This document shows, piece by piece, positions 23,747 to 31,121 of a DNA stretch of 32,630 nt. The notes beneath the pieces were generated by a model. It had not been told where the DNA came from. It searched no databases and worked only from the letters and a program-made list of their open reading frames with translations. The position numbers and the translations under genes are program-made. Origin of the DNA: an uncultured Oscillospiraceae bacterium (GTDB taxonomy: Bacteria; Bacillota; Clostridia; Oscillospirales; Oscillospiraceae); contig CAKTBC010000011.1 in the NCBI GenBank assembly GCA_934533005.1, forward strand, positions 1 to 32,630, in the 5' to 3' direction. The stretch's first letter is position 1. Each line of letters begins with the position of its first letter.

Positions 23747-24940
23747 TTGCCCCCTCAAGCTCCCCCGCTGCTGTCATGTCCGGCTTCATGGCGGAGATTA
23801 TTTTGCAGACTGAGCGCACTCACGCTCATTCTCGCGCTCTGCTGCCTCGGCGCGCTCACCGCGCACGCCGACGAAGGAGACGCCCCTGCCGCGGAGAGCG
23901 ATTGCGCGCACCCCGGCTGGCAGAACGGCGTATGCGTCGCGTGCGGCGCGGTCTGCCCGCACGCGGAGCATGACTATTACTCCTGCGTCTGCTTTGCCTG
24001 CGGCATGACCGTCGGCCACTCGTATCTCACGTCGCGCTGCCCGATGTGCGGCCGCGTGCCGGACTATATCGATTCACGCGTTCCCTACGAGTTCTTCTCC
24101 CGCTCCGAATACCCCGGCACGGTGGAAGCCGTTGAGTACCTGACGCGCGACTACGTCGGCGAGCGCAAGGGCGCCGGTACGCTCACGTATTACAAGCGGA
24201 TGCTCGTCTATCTCCCCTACGGGTACGACGCCTCAAAGCCGTACAACGTGCTCGTGCTGCTGCACGGCATGGGCGGCAACGAGAATTACTGGCTCGGAAA
24301 GCAGCAGCTCTACGCCGCCTACGACTCCGATTCGTATGTTTACACCTCCCGGATGCTCGACAACATGTTCGCCGCCGGGATGTGCCGGGATATGATCATC
24401 GTGACGCCGACCTTTTACCGCAGCAGTGCCAACCTCTCCCGGTACGACCGCATCCCGGACGAGGAGCAGTTCGTCCGCGAGCTGCGCGAGGACATTCTGC
24501 CCTGCATTGTGCAGAACTACGCGACCTATGCCGCCGACGGTAGCGCCGAAGCGATCGCCGTGGCGCGCGACCATTTCGCTTACGCGGGGCTCTCCATGGG
24601 CTCGATCTATGCTTACAACTCCGTGATGCCGCTGTGTCTGGACGAGTTCGCGTGGTTTGGCTGCTTCTCCGGGAGCGACTGCTACGTCGATCTCGCCGCG
24701 GATGCGCTCGGGAGCGAGGCGAACGCCGCCTATCCGATCCGGTACTTTTATAACAGCATCGGAACGCTCGACTCCATGGCGACGCTCCACCGCGAAAACT
24801 TCATCGCGCTCACCGACCGCGTGGACGGCCTGACCGACACGGAGAACGCCTGGTTCACCCAGCTCCCCGGCCTCGGCCATGAATACAGTGCCTGGATCGT
24901 CGGCCTCTATAACTTCTTGCAGGTCGTTTTTATGATGTAA
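23747..24940 (+). CDS. Secreted esterase (alpha/beta-hydrolase, feruloyl-esterase-like) with N-terminal Cys/His-rich domain
   Basis: The frame is open from 23585, but no ATG lies near the signal peptide. TTG at 23747 with GAGG at 23737-23740 is my choice (397 residues). The start remains uncertain. A signal peptide (about 16-41, core LSALTLILALCCLGALTAHA) is followed by a Cys-rich stretch (about 53-103): CAHPGWQNGVCVACG, CVCFACG and CPMCGR motifs, probably zinc knuckles seen in clostridial secreted proteins. The esterase domain has VLLHGMGGNENYW (oxyanion side, 173-177 HGMGG), the nucleophile elbow GLSMG (Ser283) and a candidate catalytic His378 in GLGHEYSAW. It resembles the esterase D / feruloyl-esterase family attacking acylated plant polysaccharides, which is inference from the fold. 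Confidence 0.78.
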   Translation: MPPQAPPLLSCPASWRRLFCRLSALTLILALCCLGALTAHADEGDAPAAESDCAHPGWQNGVCVACGAVCPHAEHDYYSCVCFACGMTVGHSYLTSRCPMCGRVPDYIDSRVPYEFFSRSEYPGTVEAVEYLTRDYVGERKGAGTLTYYKRMLVYLPYGYDASKPYNVLVLLHGMGGNENYWLGKQQLYAAYDSDSYVYTSRMLDNMFAAGMCRDMIIVTPTFYRSSANLSRYDRIPDEEQFVRELREDILPCIVQNYATYAADGSAEAIAVARDHFAYAGLSMGSIYAYNSVMPLCLDEFAWFGCFSGSDCYVDLAADALGSEANAAYPIRYFYNSIGTLDSMATLHRENFIALTDRVDGLTDTENAWFTQLPGLGHEYSAWIVGLYNFLQVVFMM

Positions 24941-24969
24941 GGGCTGCATCGATCAAGGAGGGGTATTCT

Positions 24970-25152
24970 TTGAAAAACGAACCACTGGTCATAAAGCGTC
25001 GCGGGGAGGACGGGAGCCGGATCATCACCGTCCGCATCAAGGAGGATACCCTCGCGGAGCTGGACCGTATCGCCGCCGAGAGCAACTACTCCCGGAACGA
25101 GCTTATCAACATCATTCTGGCGCACGGCGTCAAAACCATTGAAATCGAATAA
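24970..25152 (+). CDS. Small ribbon-helix-helix (CopG/Arc-like) protein
   Basis: A 60-residue protein. The start is TTG at 24970 with an excellent AAGGAGGGG at 24955-24963, six bases upstream. The segment RIITVRIKEDTLAELDRIAA (18-37) is the beta strand and first helix. ESNYSRNELINIILAHGVK (38-56) is the turn and second helix of an RHH dimer, so it should bind DNA as a dimer or tetramer. No toxin partner lies beside it, so an antitoxin role is not supported. It may be co-transcribed with the esterase and followed by a shared terminator. Confidence 0.8.
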   Translation: MKNEPLVIKRRGEDGSRIITVRIKEDTLAELDRIAAESNYSRNELINIILAHGVKTIEIE

Positions 25153-25160
25153 CCAATGTC

Positions 25161-25206
25161 AAAAACCCGTCCCATGCCGTTTCCGGCATGGGACGGGTTT
25201 GTTTTC
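25161..25206. terminator. Bidirectional terminator between the RHH gene and the redox module
   Basis: A 17-bp perfect stem AAACCCGTCCCATGCCG and complement, TTTC loop, T-rich on both flanks. Confidence 0.9.
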
Positions 25207-25216
25207 TTCGCCTTTT

Positions 25217-26416
25217 TTACTTATTGTTCGGCACCTCGATGCTCACGTCGCTGAGCGCGAAGCTGGCGCAGGGGTGGATGTAGCCATAGTGCTTGTCGGC
25301 CTGGCGGCGGCCGTCGGTCGTTTCGGGGATGAACACCTCCCCGCTCACAAGGCGGCTGCGGCACCAGCCGCACACGCCGCCGCGGCAGCGGTTCGGCCCC
25401 GCGATCCCGGCGCGCTCGAGCGCCACGAGCATGTTCTCGTCGGCACGGCAGGGGATCTCGTAGTCTTTGTTGCACATCTTTACCTTCAGCGTAAAGACCT
25501 TGTCCTTCATCTCCTGCGGATAGCCGGGCAGCGTCCACGGCTGCTTGATGGAGCCGAAGAGCTCCTTGCGGTAGTGCCGCTGGTCGAGCCCGAGGGATTC
25601 GATCTCTTTATCCAGGAAGCCGTACATCCCCTGCGGGCCGGAGGCGAAGAGTGAGTAGGCGCCCTCCCCGGCGTATTTCTTTATGAGCTCCGCGGTGAGG
25701 AAGCCGTGCTCGCAGCCTTCGGCTTCCTCGTCGCTGAGGACGTTCACGAGCCGCACCTTATCCGTTTTTGCCATAATGGCGGCAAACTCCTCCGCGAAGA
25801 GGATGTCCGCCTTTGTGCGCGAGCCATAGAGCACCGTAAGGCGGAAATCCTCGTCCCTGCTCGCGATGGCCCTGGCCATGGAGAGCACCGGCGTGATGCC
25901 GTTGCCGCCGCAGCACGCCACGACGTGCGCCTCGTCGCGCAGACCTTCATAATAGAAGAAGCCCTGCGGGCCGGAGGTCTTCACCTCGCCGCCGACGTGC
26001 CAGTTGGCGAGGATGTACTTGGAGAGGAAGCCGTCCGGCACCTGCTTGACGGTGACCTCCATCGTGCCGGAGAGCGTCTCCTCCGGGCCGGAGCTGATGG
26101 ACACCGGACGGGCGATGAGCTTGCCGTCGATGCTCTGGCGGATGACGACGTACTGCCCGGCGCGGAAGAACGCGGGGTTCTCGCCGTCCTTGCGGCGCAG
26201 CGTATAGCTGCAAACGCCCTCGCCGCGCTCGACGATCTTTTCAATGATAAATTCCTGCTCGTTCGGGTGGCGCTCCGCCGCCTTTTCGTTGCACTTGAAT
26301 GTGGCGGAGGTCTTGGCCGCGGACGAGGCCTGGATGCGCTTTTCGCGTTCCTTCGGCTTGTTGGTAAAATAGATGATGTCCTTGAGACCGTATTTTTTCA
26401 GCTTCACGTCCGCCAT
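25217..26416 (-). CDS. Flavin/NAD(P)H reductase with C-terminal plant-type [2Fe-2S] domain (module A reductase)
   Basis: A 399-residue protein. An N-terminal extension (1-52) is followed by an FNR-like FAD domain (about 53-160), an NAD(P) domain (about 163-290) and a plant-type ferredoxin domain (about 305-395). The FAD motif reads RPVSISS (103-109), with Val where the flavin-stacking Tyr of RxYS usually stands. The nucleotide loop is CGGNGITP (169-176), with Asn for the usual Ser/Thr. The cluster cysteines are Cys344, Cys349, Cys352 (C-x4-C-x2-C) and Cys383. It should pass hydride electrons from NAD(P)H through FAD to the iron-sulfur cluster. ATG at 26416 lies one base after the partner gene's stop and GGAGGG precedes it, so they are coupled. 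Confidence 0.88.
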   Translation of the reverse strand: MADVKLKKYGLKDIIYFTNKPKEREKRIQASSAAKTSATFKCNEKAAERHPNEQEFIIEKIVERGEGVCSYTLRRKDGENPAFFRAGQYVVIRQSIDGKLIARPVSISSGPEETLSGTMEVTVKQVPDGFLSKYILANWHVGGEVKTSGPQGFFYYEGLRDEAHVVACCGGNGITPVLSMARAIASRDEDFRLTVLYGSRTKADILFAEEFAAIMAKTDKVRLVNVLSDEEAEGCEHGFLTAELIKKYAGEGAYSLFASGPQGMYGFLDKEIESLGLDQRHYRKELFGSIKQPWTLPGYPQEMKDKVFTLKVKMCNKDYEIPCRADENMLVALERAGIAGPNRCRGGVCGWCRSRLVSGEVFIPETTDGRRQADKHYGYIHPCASFALSDVSIEVPNNK

Positions 26417-26417
26417 G

Positions 26418-27980
26418 TCACTTGCCCTCCATCTCTTCGAGAATGATCTTTCCGATGTCGTTGCCGTTGGTATAGGTCATGTTGTAGCCGTCGCCGCGGG
26501 CGCCGGCGGCGCCGCAGGTCTTGAAGCCCTTTATGGGCTGATCCTTGCGGATCGCCATCAGGCGGGAGAGCATCGTGTCCCAATCGTCCACGCGGTAGCC
26601 GTATACCGTGCCCTCCGGGGTGTTCAGGAAGTGCGCGAACGTCCACGGAGAAGCGAGCTCGATCTCCTCGATGCAGTCGTGGATGATAATGCCGGTGTCG
26701 TGTTCAAAGTTGTCCATCACCTTTTTGAACAGCTCCTGCTTTTTGTGGACGTACTCGCGCTGCGTAAAGTCGCCCCAGACGTCCTCGGTATAGCAGATGG
26801 TGAAGGTCATCACGGTCGTCCCCTTGGGCGAGGCATCCGGGTTGACGACATTATAAATAACAACGACGCTGTGCGTGTTGTCCTCGTAGGACGTCGCGTC
26901 CTGAATGTTCTTCGCGTTATCCAGCGAGCCGGGCATGAAGATCGTGTAGTCCTTGATCCCCAGCTCCTCCACGCTCTTGTTGCAGGCGACGTAGGCGTTG
27001 AAAAAGCGGATGCCGTGCTTTTCGGCGTTGACGCGCTTATACTCGCGCTCGGGGACCTTGATGTTCTCGTCGAGAAGCTGGTTGTAGGCGATCTCGGGGT
27101 TGACGTTCGCGATAACGTAGTTGGTCTCCACCATGCCGACATCGGTGAGCACGCCGGTGATGTTGCCGTCCTTGTCGCCGCAGACCTTCAGCGCGCGGGT
27201 GTTCAGCCAGAGCTCACCGCCGAGAGAGCGCAGCCGCTCGATGCACGCCATGGTCATGCCGTGGGCGTTGTCGCGGCAGATGGTCGGCTCGTACTTGGCG
27301 TACATATAGAACATCCACGCCTGATGCACGAAGCTCATCTTTTCATAGTCCGCGCCGATGTACGTCCAGTACACATCCAGAATGTCGATGGCGTCCTCCG
27401 GCATGCCGATGTTGCGCATGACCTCGTTGAACGGCCGCTCGGCAACCTTGAGGAAGTTGGAGAAATGCTTCATGAAGTACAGGCTGTCGGTCTTGAGGAA
27501 GCCGTCCTTCTTTACGTCGGACATGTGGGCGGAGAAATAGTCGTTCGCGTCCACGCACTCCTTCGCCAGCGAGAGGAACACGCGCATCGGCTCGCGGCTG
27601 CCGGGCACGACCTCCTCCATCTTGTTGATAACGTTCTCGATGCCGGTGGGCAGCGTGATATCAAAGTGCTTGCCGCTGCGGGTGGTGCCGATGCAGCGGT
27701 ACATTTCGGGGATGTACAGCCAGTCGATGTTGAGCTTGTGCTCCTCCATCATGATGCGGCCGGGCAGGCCCCACTCGCCCTTTTTGCCCAGACCGCAGTA
27801 TTCGTGCAGCGAAGCGTCGAATTCAAAGCGGCCCCGGACGAACGACGAGGCGCATCCGCCGGGCAGATTGTGCTGATCCAGCAGCAGTACCTTCTTTCCC
27901 TGCGCAGCTACGGTGATCGCCGCCGACATGCCGGCGAGTCCTGCGCCGATGACGACGCAGTCAAACTTGCTGTTGCTCAT
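26418..27980 (-). CDS. CrtI/RetSat-like FAD-dependent oxidoreductase (module A oxidoreductase)
   Basis: A 520-residue protein. ATG at 27980 with GAGGAA just upstream. The N-terminal Rossmann motif is VVIGAGLAGMSAAI (9-22), followed by the second Gly motif HNLPGGCASSF (37-47) and RGRFEFDASLHEY. The C-terminal FAD-binding end is GFKTCGAAGARGDGYN followed by GNDIGKIILEEMEG. This is the phytoene desaturase / retinol saturase / COG1233 family, which desaturates, isomerises or saturates conjugated double bonds. No other carotenoid gene is present, so the substrate is open. The paired reductase is the likely electron donor. The paralogue at 28172 is transcribed the other way. Confidence 0.85.
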   Translation of the reverse strand: MSNSKFDCVVIGAGLAGMSAAITVAAQGKKVLLLDQHNLPGGCASSFVRGRFEFDASLHEYCGLGKKGEWGLPGRIMMEEHKLNIDWLYIPEMYRCIGTTRSGKHFDITLPTGIENVINKMEEVVPGSREPMRVFLSLAKECVDANDYFSAHMSDVKKDGFLKTDSLYFMKHFSNFLKVAERPFNEVMRNIGMPEDAIDILDVYWTYIGADYEKMSFVHQAWMFYMYAKYEPTICRDNAHGMTMACIERLRSLGGELWLNTRALKVCGDKDGNITGVLTDVGMVETNYVIANVNPEIAYNQLLDENIKVPEREYKRVNAEKHGIRFFNAYVACNKSVEELGIKDYTIFMPGSLDNAKNIQDATSYEDNTHSVVVIYNVVNPDASPKGTTVMTFTICYTEDVWGDFTQREYVHKKQELFKKVMDNFEHDTGIIIHDCIEEIELASPWTFAHFLNTPEGTVYGYRVDDWDTMLSRLMAIRKDQPIKGFKTCGAAGARGDGYNMTYTNGNDIGKIILEEMEGK

Positions 27981-28023
27981 GACGTTCCTCCCATACACAT
28001 TTTATATGCTGAAATCCTCATTA

Positions 28024-28052
28024 TTTTATTATGGTATAGCCATATTGTCAAG
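28024..28052 (-). promoter_or_regulatory. Promoter of redox module A
   Basis: Minus strand: consensus TTGACA (28047-28052), a 17-base spacer and TAAAAT (28024-28029), about 44 bases before the start codon. Confidence 0.7.
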
Positions 28053-28090
28053 ATTTTGCATTATTTTGTTTTCTTTGCCCTTCATTTTTG

Positions 28091-28119
28091 TTGACGGTGC
28101 ACAAAATATGTGCTACTCT
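28091..28119 (+). promoter_or_regulatory. Probable promoter of redox module B (extended -10 type)
   Basis: TTGACG (28091-28096), a 17-base spacer and TACTCT (28114-28119) preceded by TGC, an extended -10. A small dyad GCACA-N5-TGTGC (28099-28113) fills the spacer and could be an operator. Confidence 0.5.
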
Positions 28120-28171
28120 GGACATTGTGAGATTTCTCGCAAGAAATAAAGGCACGGAAAGGAGCTCCCCT

Positions 28172-29710
28172 ATGGCGAAAAAGTATGATGTTGTGGTCGT
28201 CGGCGCGGGTAACGCCGGTCTGAGCGCGGCGGTATCCTGCGCGGCGCAGGGCAAAAAGACCCTCCTCATCGAAAAGCACAACCTGCCCGGCGGCGTCGCC
28301 TCCAGCTTCAAGAGAGGCAGATTTGAGTTCGATCCCAGCGTGCACGAAATCTGCGATTACGGCGCGGACAACGACAAGGGCCATGTGCGGCTCATCATGG
28401 AAAAGAACGGCGTAAAGGTCGACTGGATCACCGTTCCGGATTGCTACCGCTCCATCTCCACGTATTCCGACGGCACCCCCATGGACGTTACCATCCCCTG
28501 CGGCCGCGAGGCGTACATCGCCGCGGTCGAGAGCTACGTCCCCGGCTCCCGCGAGTCTCTGGAAAAATTTTTCGATCTCATCGAGGAGATCCGCGCCGCC
28601 AAGGTGTATATGTTTGACGGCACCCCCAACGATTCCAAGTATATGCAAAAGCACTTCCCCAACACACTGCGTACCTGCGGCTACGATGCGCTCACCGTTA
28701 TGAAGGCGCTCAAAATGCCGCAGAAGGCGATTGATATCGTCGGCGTTTACTGGCCGTATCTCGGCGTGCCGCTCGATGAGGTCAACTTCTTCCACTTCGG
28801 CAACATGATCGATATGTACGTCACGCGCCAGGCGGTCATCCCGCACCATACGTCCCACGAGATCTCCATGACGTTCATGAACCGGTTCTATGAGCTCGGC
28901 GGCGAGGCGTGGTTCAACTGCCGCGCCGAGGAATTCCTCTTCGACGGCGACCGCGTCTGCGGCGTGCGCACGAATCTCGGCGATGTAGAGTGCAGACAGG
29001 TGCTCGCGAGCATCAACCCCAACATCATTTACGCCAACATGATGCCGAAGGAGCTCGTGCCGGAGCGCGAGAAGAAGCTCGCCGCCGCGCGCAAGGGCAA
29101 GTTCAGCACCAAGTTCTGCATGATCTACTTTGCACTGAACAAGACCTGCGAGGAGCTCGGTCTCACCGACTACTGCATCTTCTTCGCCGGCAGCGCCGAC
29201 TCCCGCAAGGAATACAATAATATCAAGAGCATCGACAATGACTACAACATCCTCATCAGCTACAACAACCTCATCCCCGACTTCTCCCCCGAGGGCACCT
29301 GCGTCATCAGCTTCACGAAGCTTTTCAGCTCCGCCGAGGACTGGGGCAAGATCGCGCCGGAGGATTATTACAAGGTCAAGGACAAGATGATCGCCAAGTG
29401 CATCGACGATCTCAAAAAGAAGCTCAACATCGATATCACGCCGTACATCGAAGAGGTCGAGGTCGCAACGCCCATGACGTTTGCGCGCTATCTCGGCACA
29501 CCGGACGGCACGCCCTACGGCTTTGAAGTGAGCGAGTGGGACGGCGTCCTCGCGCGCATGATGGACATTGAGGCGGACTTCAACGTGAAGGGGCTGCGTC
29601 ACATCGGCGCGGGCTCGTTCTTCGGCGACGGCTATTCCTCCACCTGGATCAACGGCGACATGACCGCCGGCCTTGCCTGCGCGGAAATCGACAAAGGAGG
29701 GAAAGAATAA
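28172..29710 (+). CDS. CrtI/RetSat-like FAD-dependent oxidoreductase (module B oxidoreductase)
   Basis: A 512-residue paralogue of the module A enzyme. ATG at 28172 has GGAAAGGAG upstream. It has VVVVGAGNAGLSAAVSCAAQ (7-26), HNLPGGVASSF and RGRFEFDPSVHEICDYG at the N-terminus. The C-terminal flavin motif is HIGAGSFFGDGYSSTWINGD. The HNLPGG-ASSF--GRFEFD-S-HE stretch is shared almost word for word with module A, but the middle, probably substrate-binding, parts differ widely. I infer a saturase or desaturase acting on a different compound from module A. Its TAA overlaps the start of the reductase gene by one base (TAATG), so the two are made in step. Confidence 0.85.
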   Translation: MAKKYDVVVVGAGNAGLSAAVSCAAQGKKTLLIEKHNLPGGVASSFKRGRFEFDPSVHEICDYGADNDKGHVRLIMEKNGVKVDWITVPDCYRSISTYSDGTPMDVTIPCGREAYIAAVESYVPGSRESLEKFFDLIEEIRAAKVYMFDGTPNDSKYMQKHFPNTLRTCGYDALTVMKALKMPQKAIDIVGVYWPYLGVPLDEVNFFHFGNMIDMYVTRQAVIPHHTSHEISMTFMNRFYELGGEAWFNCRAEEFLFDGDRVCGVRTNLGDVECRQVLASINPNIIYANMMPKELVPEREKKLAAARKGKFSTKFCMIYFALNKTCEELGLTDYCIFFAGSADSRKEYNNIKSIDNDYNILISYNNLIPDFSPEGTCVISFTKLFSSAEDWGKIAPEDYYKVKDKMIAKCIDDLKKKLNIDITPYIEEVEVATPMTFARYLGTPDGTPYGFEVSEWDGVLARMMDIEADFNVKGLRHIGAGSFFGDGYSSTWINGDMTAGLACAEIDKGGKE

Positions 29711-30921
29711 TGGCGCTGAACGTAAAAGTCGGGCTCATCGGCCTTCTGGACATGCTGAAATTTGCCAATCTCGGCAAGAAGAGAGAAAAGGTCATTGCGA
29801 ACGCCCCGGCGGAGGAGATCACCGCCAACTATCCCGTCAACAATCTTGCCAAGGCGATGCACCCGGATTACCAGACGCTTGTGATCGATGAGATCATCGA
29901 CCACGGCGCCGCCGCAGCCAAAACGTTCGTCTTCCGCCGCGCGGACGGCAAAGCCGCCCCGTACTTCCGTGCCGGACAGTACATCTCCCTCAAGCTCCCC
30001 ATCGGCGAGAGCTTCGTGACGCGCCCGTACTCCATCTCCTCCTCGCCGAAGGACGCGCTGGAGGGTAAGATCGCCGTCACGGTCAAGCACAACCCCACCG
30101 GCTTTGCCGCAGACTGGATGCTCGAAAACTTCAAGGTCGGCGACACCGTCCACACCTCCGAGGGGCTCGGCTCGTTCTACTATGAAAAGTACCGCGACGC
30201 GAAGCACGTCGTAGCGCTCGCCGGCGGCAGCGGCATCACGCCGTTCCTCTCCATGGCACGCGCCATCCGCGACGGCATCGAGGACTTCCGTCTCACGATC
30301 CTCTTCGGCAGCCGCACGGAGGAGGGCATTCTCTTCCGCGAGGAGCTCGACACCATCGCCGCCGAGACCGGCAAGGTCAACGTCGTCCACGTCCTCTCCC
30401 ACGAGGAGAAGGAGGGCTTCGAACACGGCTTCCTCACTGCCGAGCTCATCCGCAAATACGCCGGCGAAGAGCCCTACAGCGTGTTTGTGAGCGGCCCCGC
30501 GGCCATGCACCGCTTCGTCGGCCCCGAGATCGACAAGCTGGGACTGGAAAAGAAATACGTCCGCAAGGACTTCCCCGGCGCATCCCGCCCTGTGTGGGAG
30601 CAGCCCGGCTATCCCGCGGACAAGAAGGACAGGGTCTTCCGGCTCACCGTGCGCCAGGGGCCGAACGAGACGGTGTGCGGCTGCTCAGCCAACGAGCCGA
30701 TCCTCGTCGCCATCGAGCGCGCCGGGATTCGCGCACCGTCGCGCTGCCGCAGCGGCGAGTGCGGCTGGTGCCGTTCGCGCGTCGTTTCCGGCGAAGCCTT
30801 CATCCCCGAAGAGACCGACGGCCGCCGCTGGGCGGATAAGCGCTGCGGGGAGATCCATCCCTGCGCCAGCTACGCGCTCTCCGACATGACGATCGCAGTC
30901 CCCGGTGAGTACGTAAAATAA
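29710..30921 (+). CDS. Flavin/NAD(P)H reductase with C-terminal plant-type [2Fe-2S] domain (module B reductase)
   Basis: A 403-residue paralogue of the module A reductase with the same domain order. A roughly 50-residue N-terminal extension (with VKVGLIGLLDMLKFANLG) is followed by the FAD domain with the canonical RPYSISS (105-111), the NAD(P) domain with GGSGITP (172-178), and the ferredoxin domain with Cys346, Cys351, Cys354 and Cys385. Motif order resembles phenol-hydroxylase-type or hybrid-cluster-protein-type reductases with a C-terminal ferredoxin. AAAGGAGGG precedes the start. The likely job is to carry electrons from NAD(P)H to the CrtI-like partner encoded just upstream. The stop codon abuts repeat copy 2. 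Confidence 0.88.
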   Translation: MALNVKVGLIGLLDMLKFANLGKKREKVIANAPAEEITANYPVNNLAKAMHPDYQTLVIDEIIDHGAAAAKTFVFRRADGKAAPYFRAGQYISLKLPIGESFVTRPYSISSSPKDALEGKIAVTVKHNPTGFAADWMLENFKVGDTVHTSEGLGSFYYEKYRDAKHVVALAGGSGITPFLSMARAIRDGIEDFRLTILFGSRTEEGILFREELDTIAAETGKVNVVHVLSHEEKEGFEHGFLTAELIRKYAGEEPYSVFVSGPAAMHRFVGPEIDKLGLEKKYVRKDFPGASRPVWEQPGYPADKKDRVFRLTVRQGPNETVCGCSANEPILVAIERAGIRAPSRCRSGECGWCRSRVVSGEAFIPEETDGRRWADKRCGEIHPCASYALSDMTIAVPGEYVK

Positions 30922-30983
30922 CCCCCCAGTCAGCCTTACGGCTGCCAGCCCCCCCCTATTAAGGGGGCCAAGTGAGGTTGCGA
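30920..30983 (+). repeat. Two-hairpin REP-like repeat, copy 2
   Basis: Starts AACCCCCCAGTC within the reductase stop codon, has the hairpin AGCCTTACGGCT, then GCCAGCCCCCCCCTATTAAG and GGGGCCAAGTGAGGTTGCG. It aligns along its length with copy 1 and faces copy 3 tail to tail. Confidence 0.75.
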
Positions 30984-30990
30984 TAAACTA

Positions 30991-31050
30991 TCTTGCCTCC
31001 CCTAGTTAGGGGAGGTGGGTTTTGCCGCAGGCAAAAGCCAGAGGGGTTAT
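30991..31050 (-). repeat. Two-hairpin REP-like repeat, copy 3
   Basis: On the minus strand: AACCCCTCTGGC, the hairpin TTTTGCCTGCGGCAAAA, then CCCACCTCCCCTAACTAGGG and GAGGCAAG. It has the same element order as copies 1 and 2. The pair fills the space between the convergent reductase and AraC genes. Confidence 0.75.
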
Positions 31051-31075
31051 CCTTGCAGGCGCCTCCCAAAAAAGC

Positions 31076-31121
31076 ACAAAAAAGATCCGGAAGGGCAGAA
31101 AGTCCTTCCGGATCACTTTTT
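31076..31121. terminator. Terminator shared by the AraC-type gene and module B
   Basis: An 11-bp stem GATCCGGAAGG / CCTTCCGGATC, A6 on the left (T6 on the minus strand) and T5 on the right. It lies directly after the AraC-type stop codon. Confidence 0.8.

Noticed and set aside
24970..25152. RHH protein as an antitoxin
   Set aside because: No small toxin-like gene lies next to it. The neighbours are a secreted esterase and a terminator.
26373..28094. Long plus-strand open frame opposite module A oxidoreductase
   Set aside because: Antisense shadow. The opposite strand has clear Rossmann and C-terminal flavin motifs.
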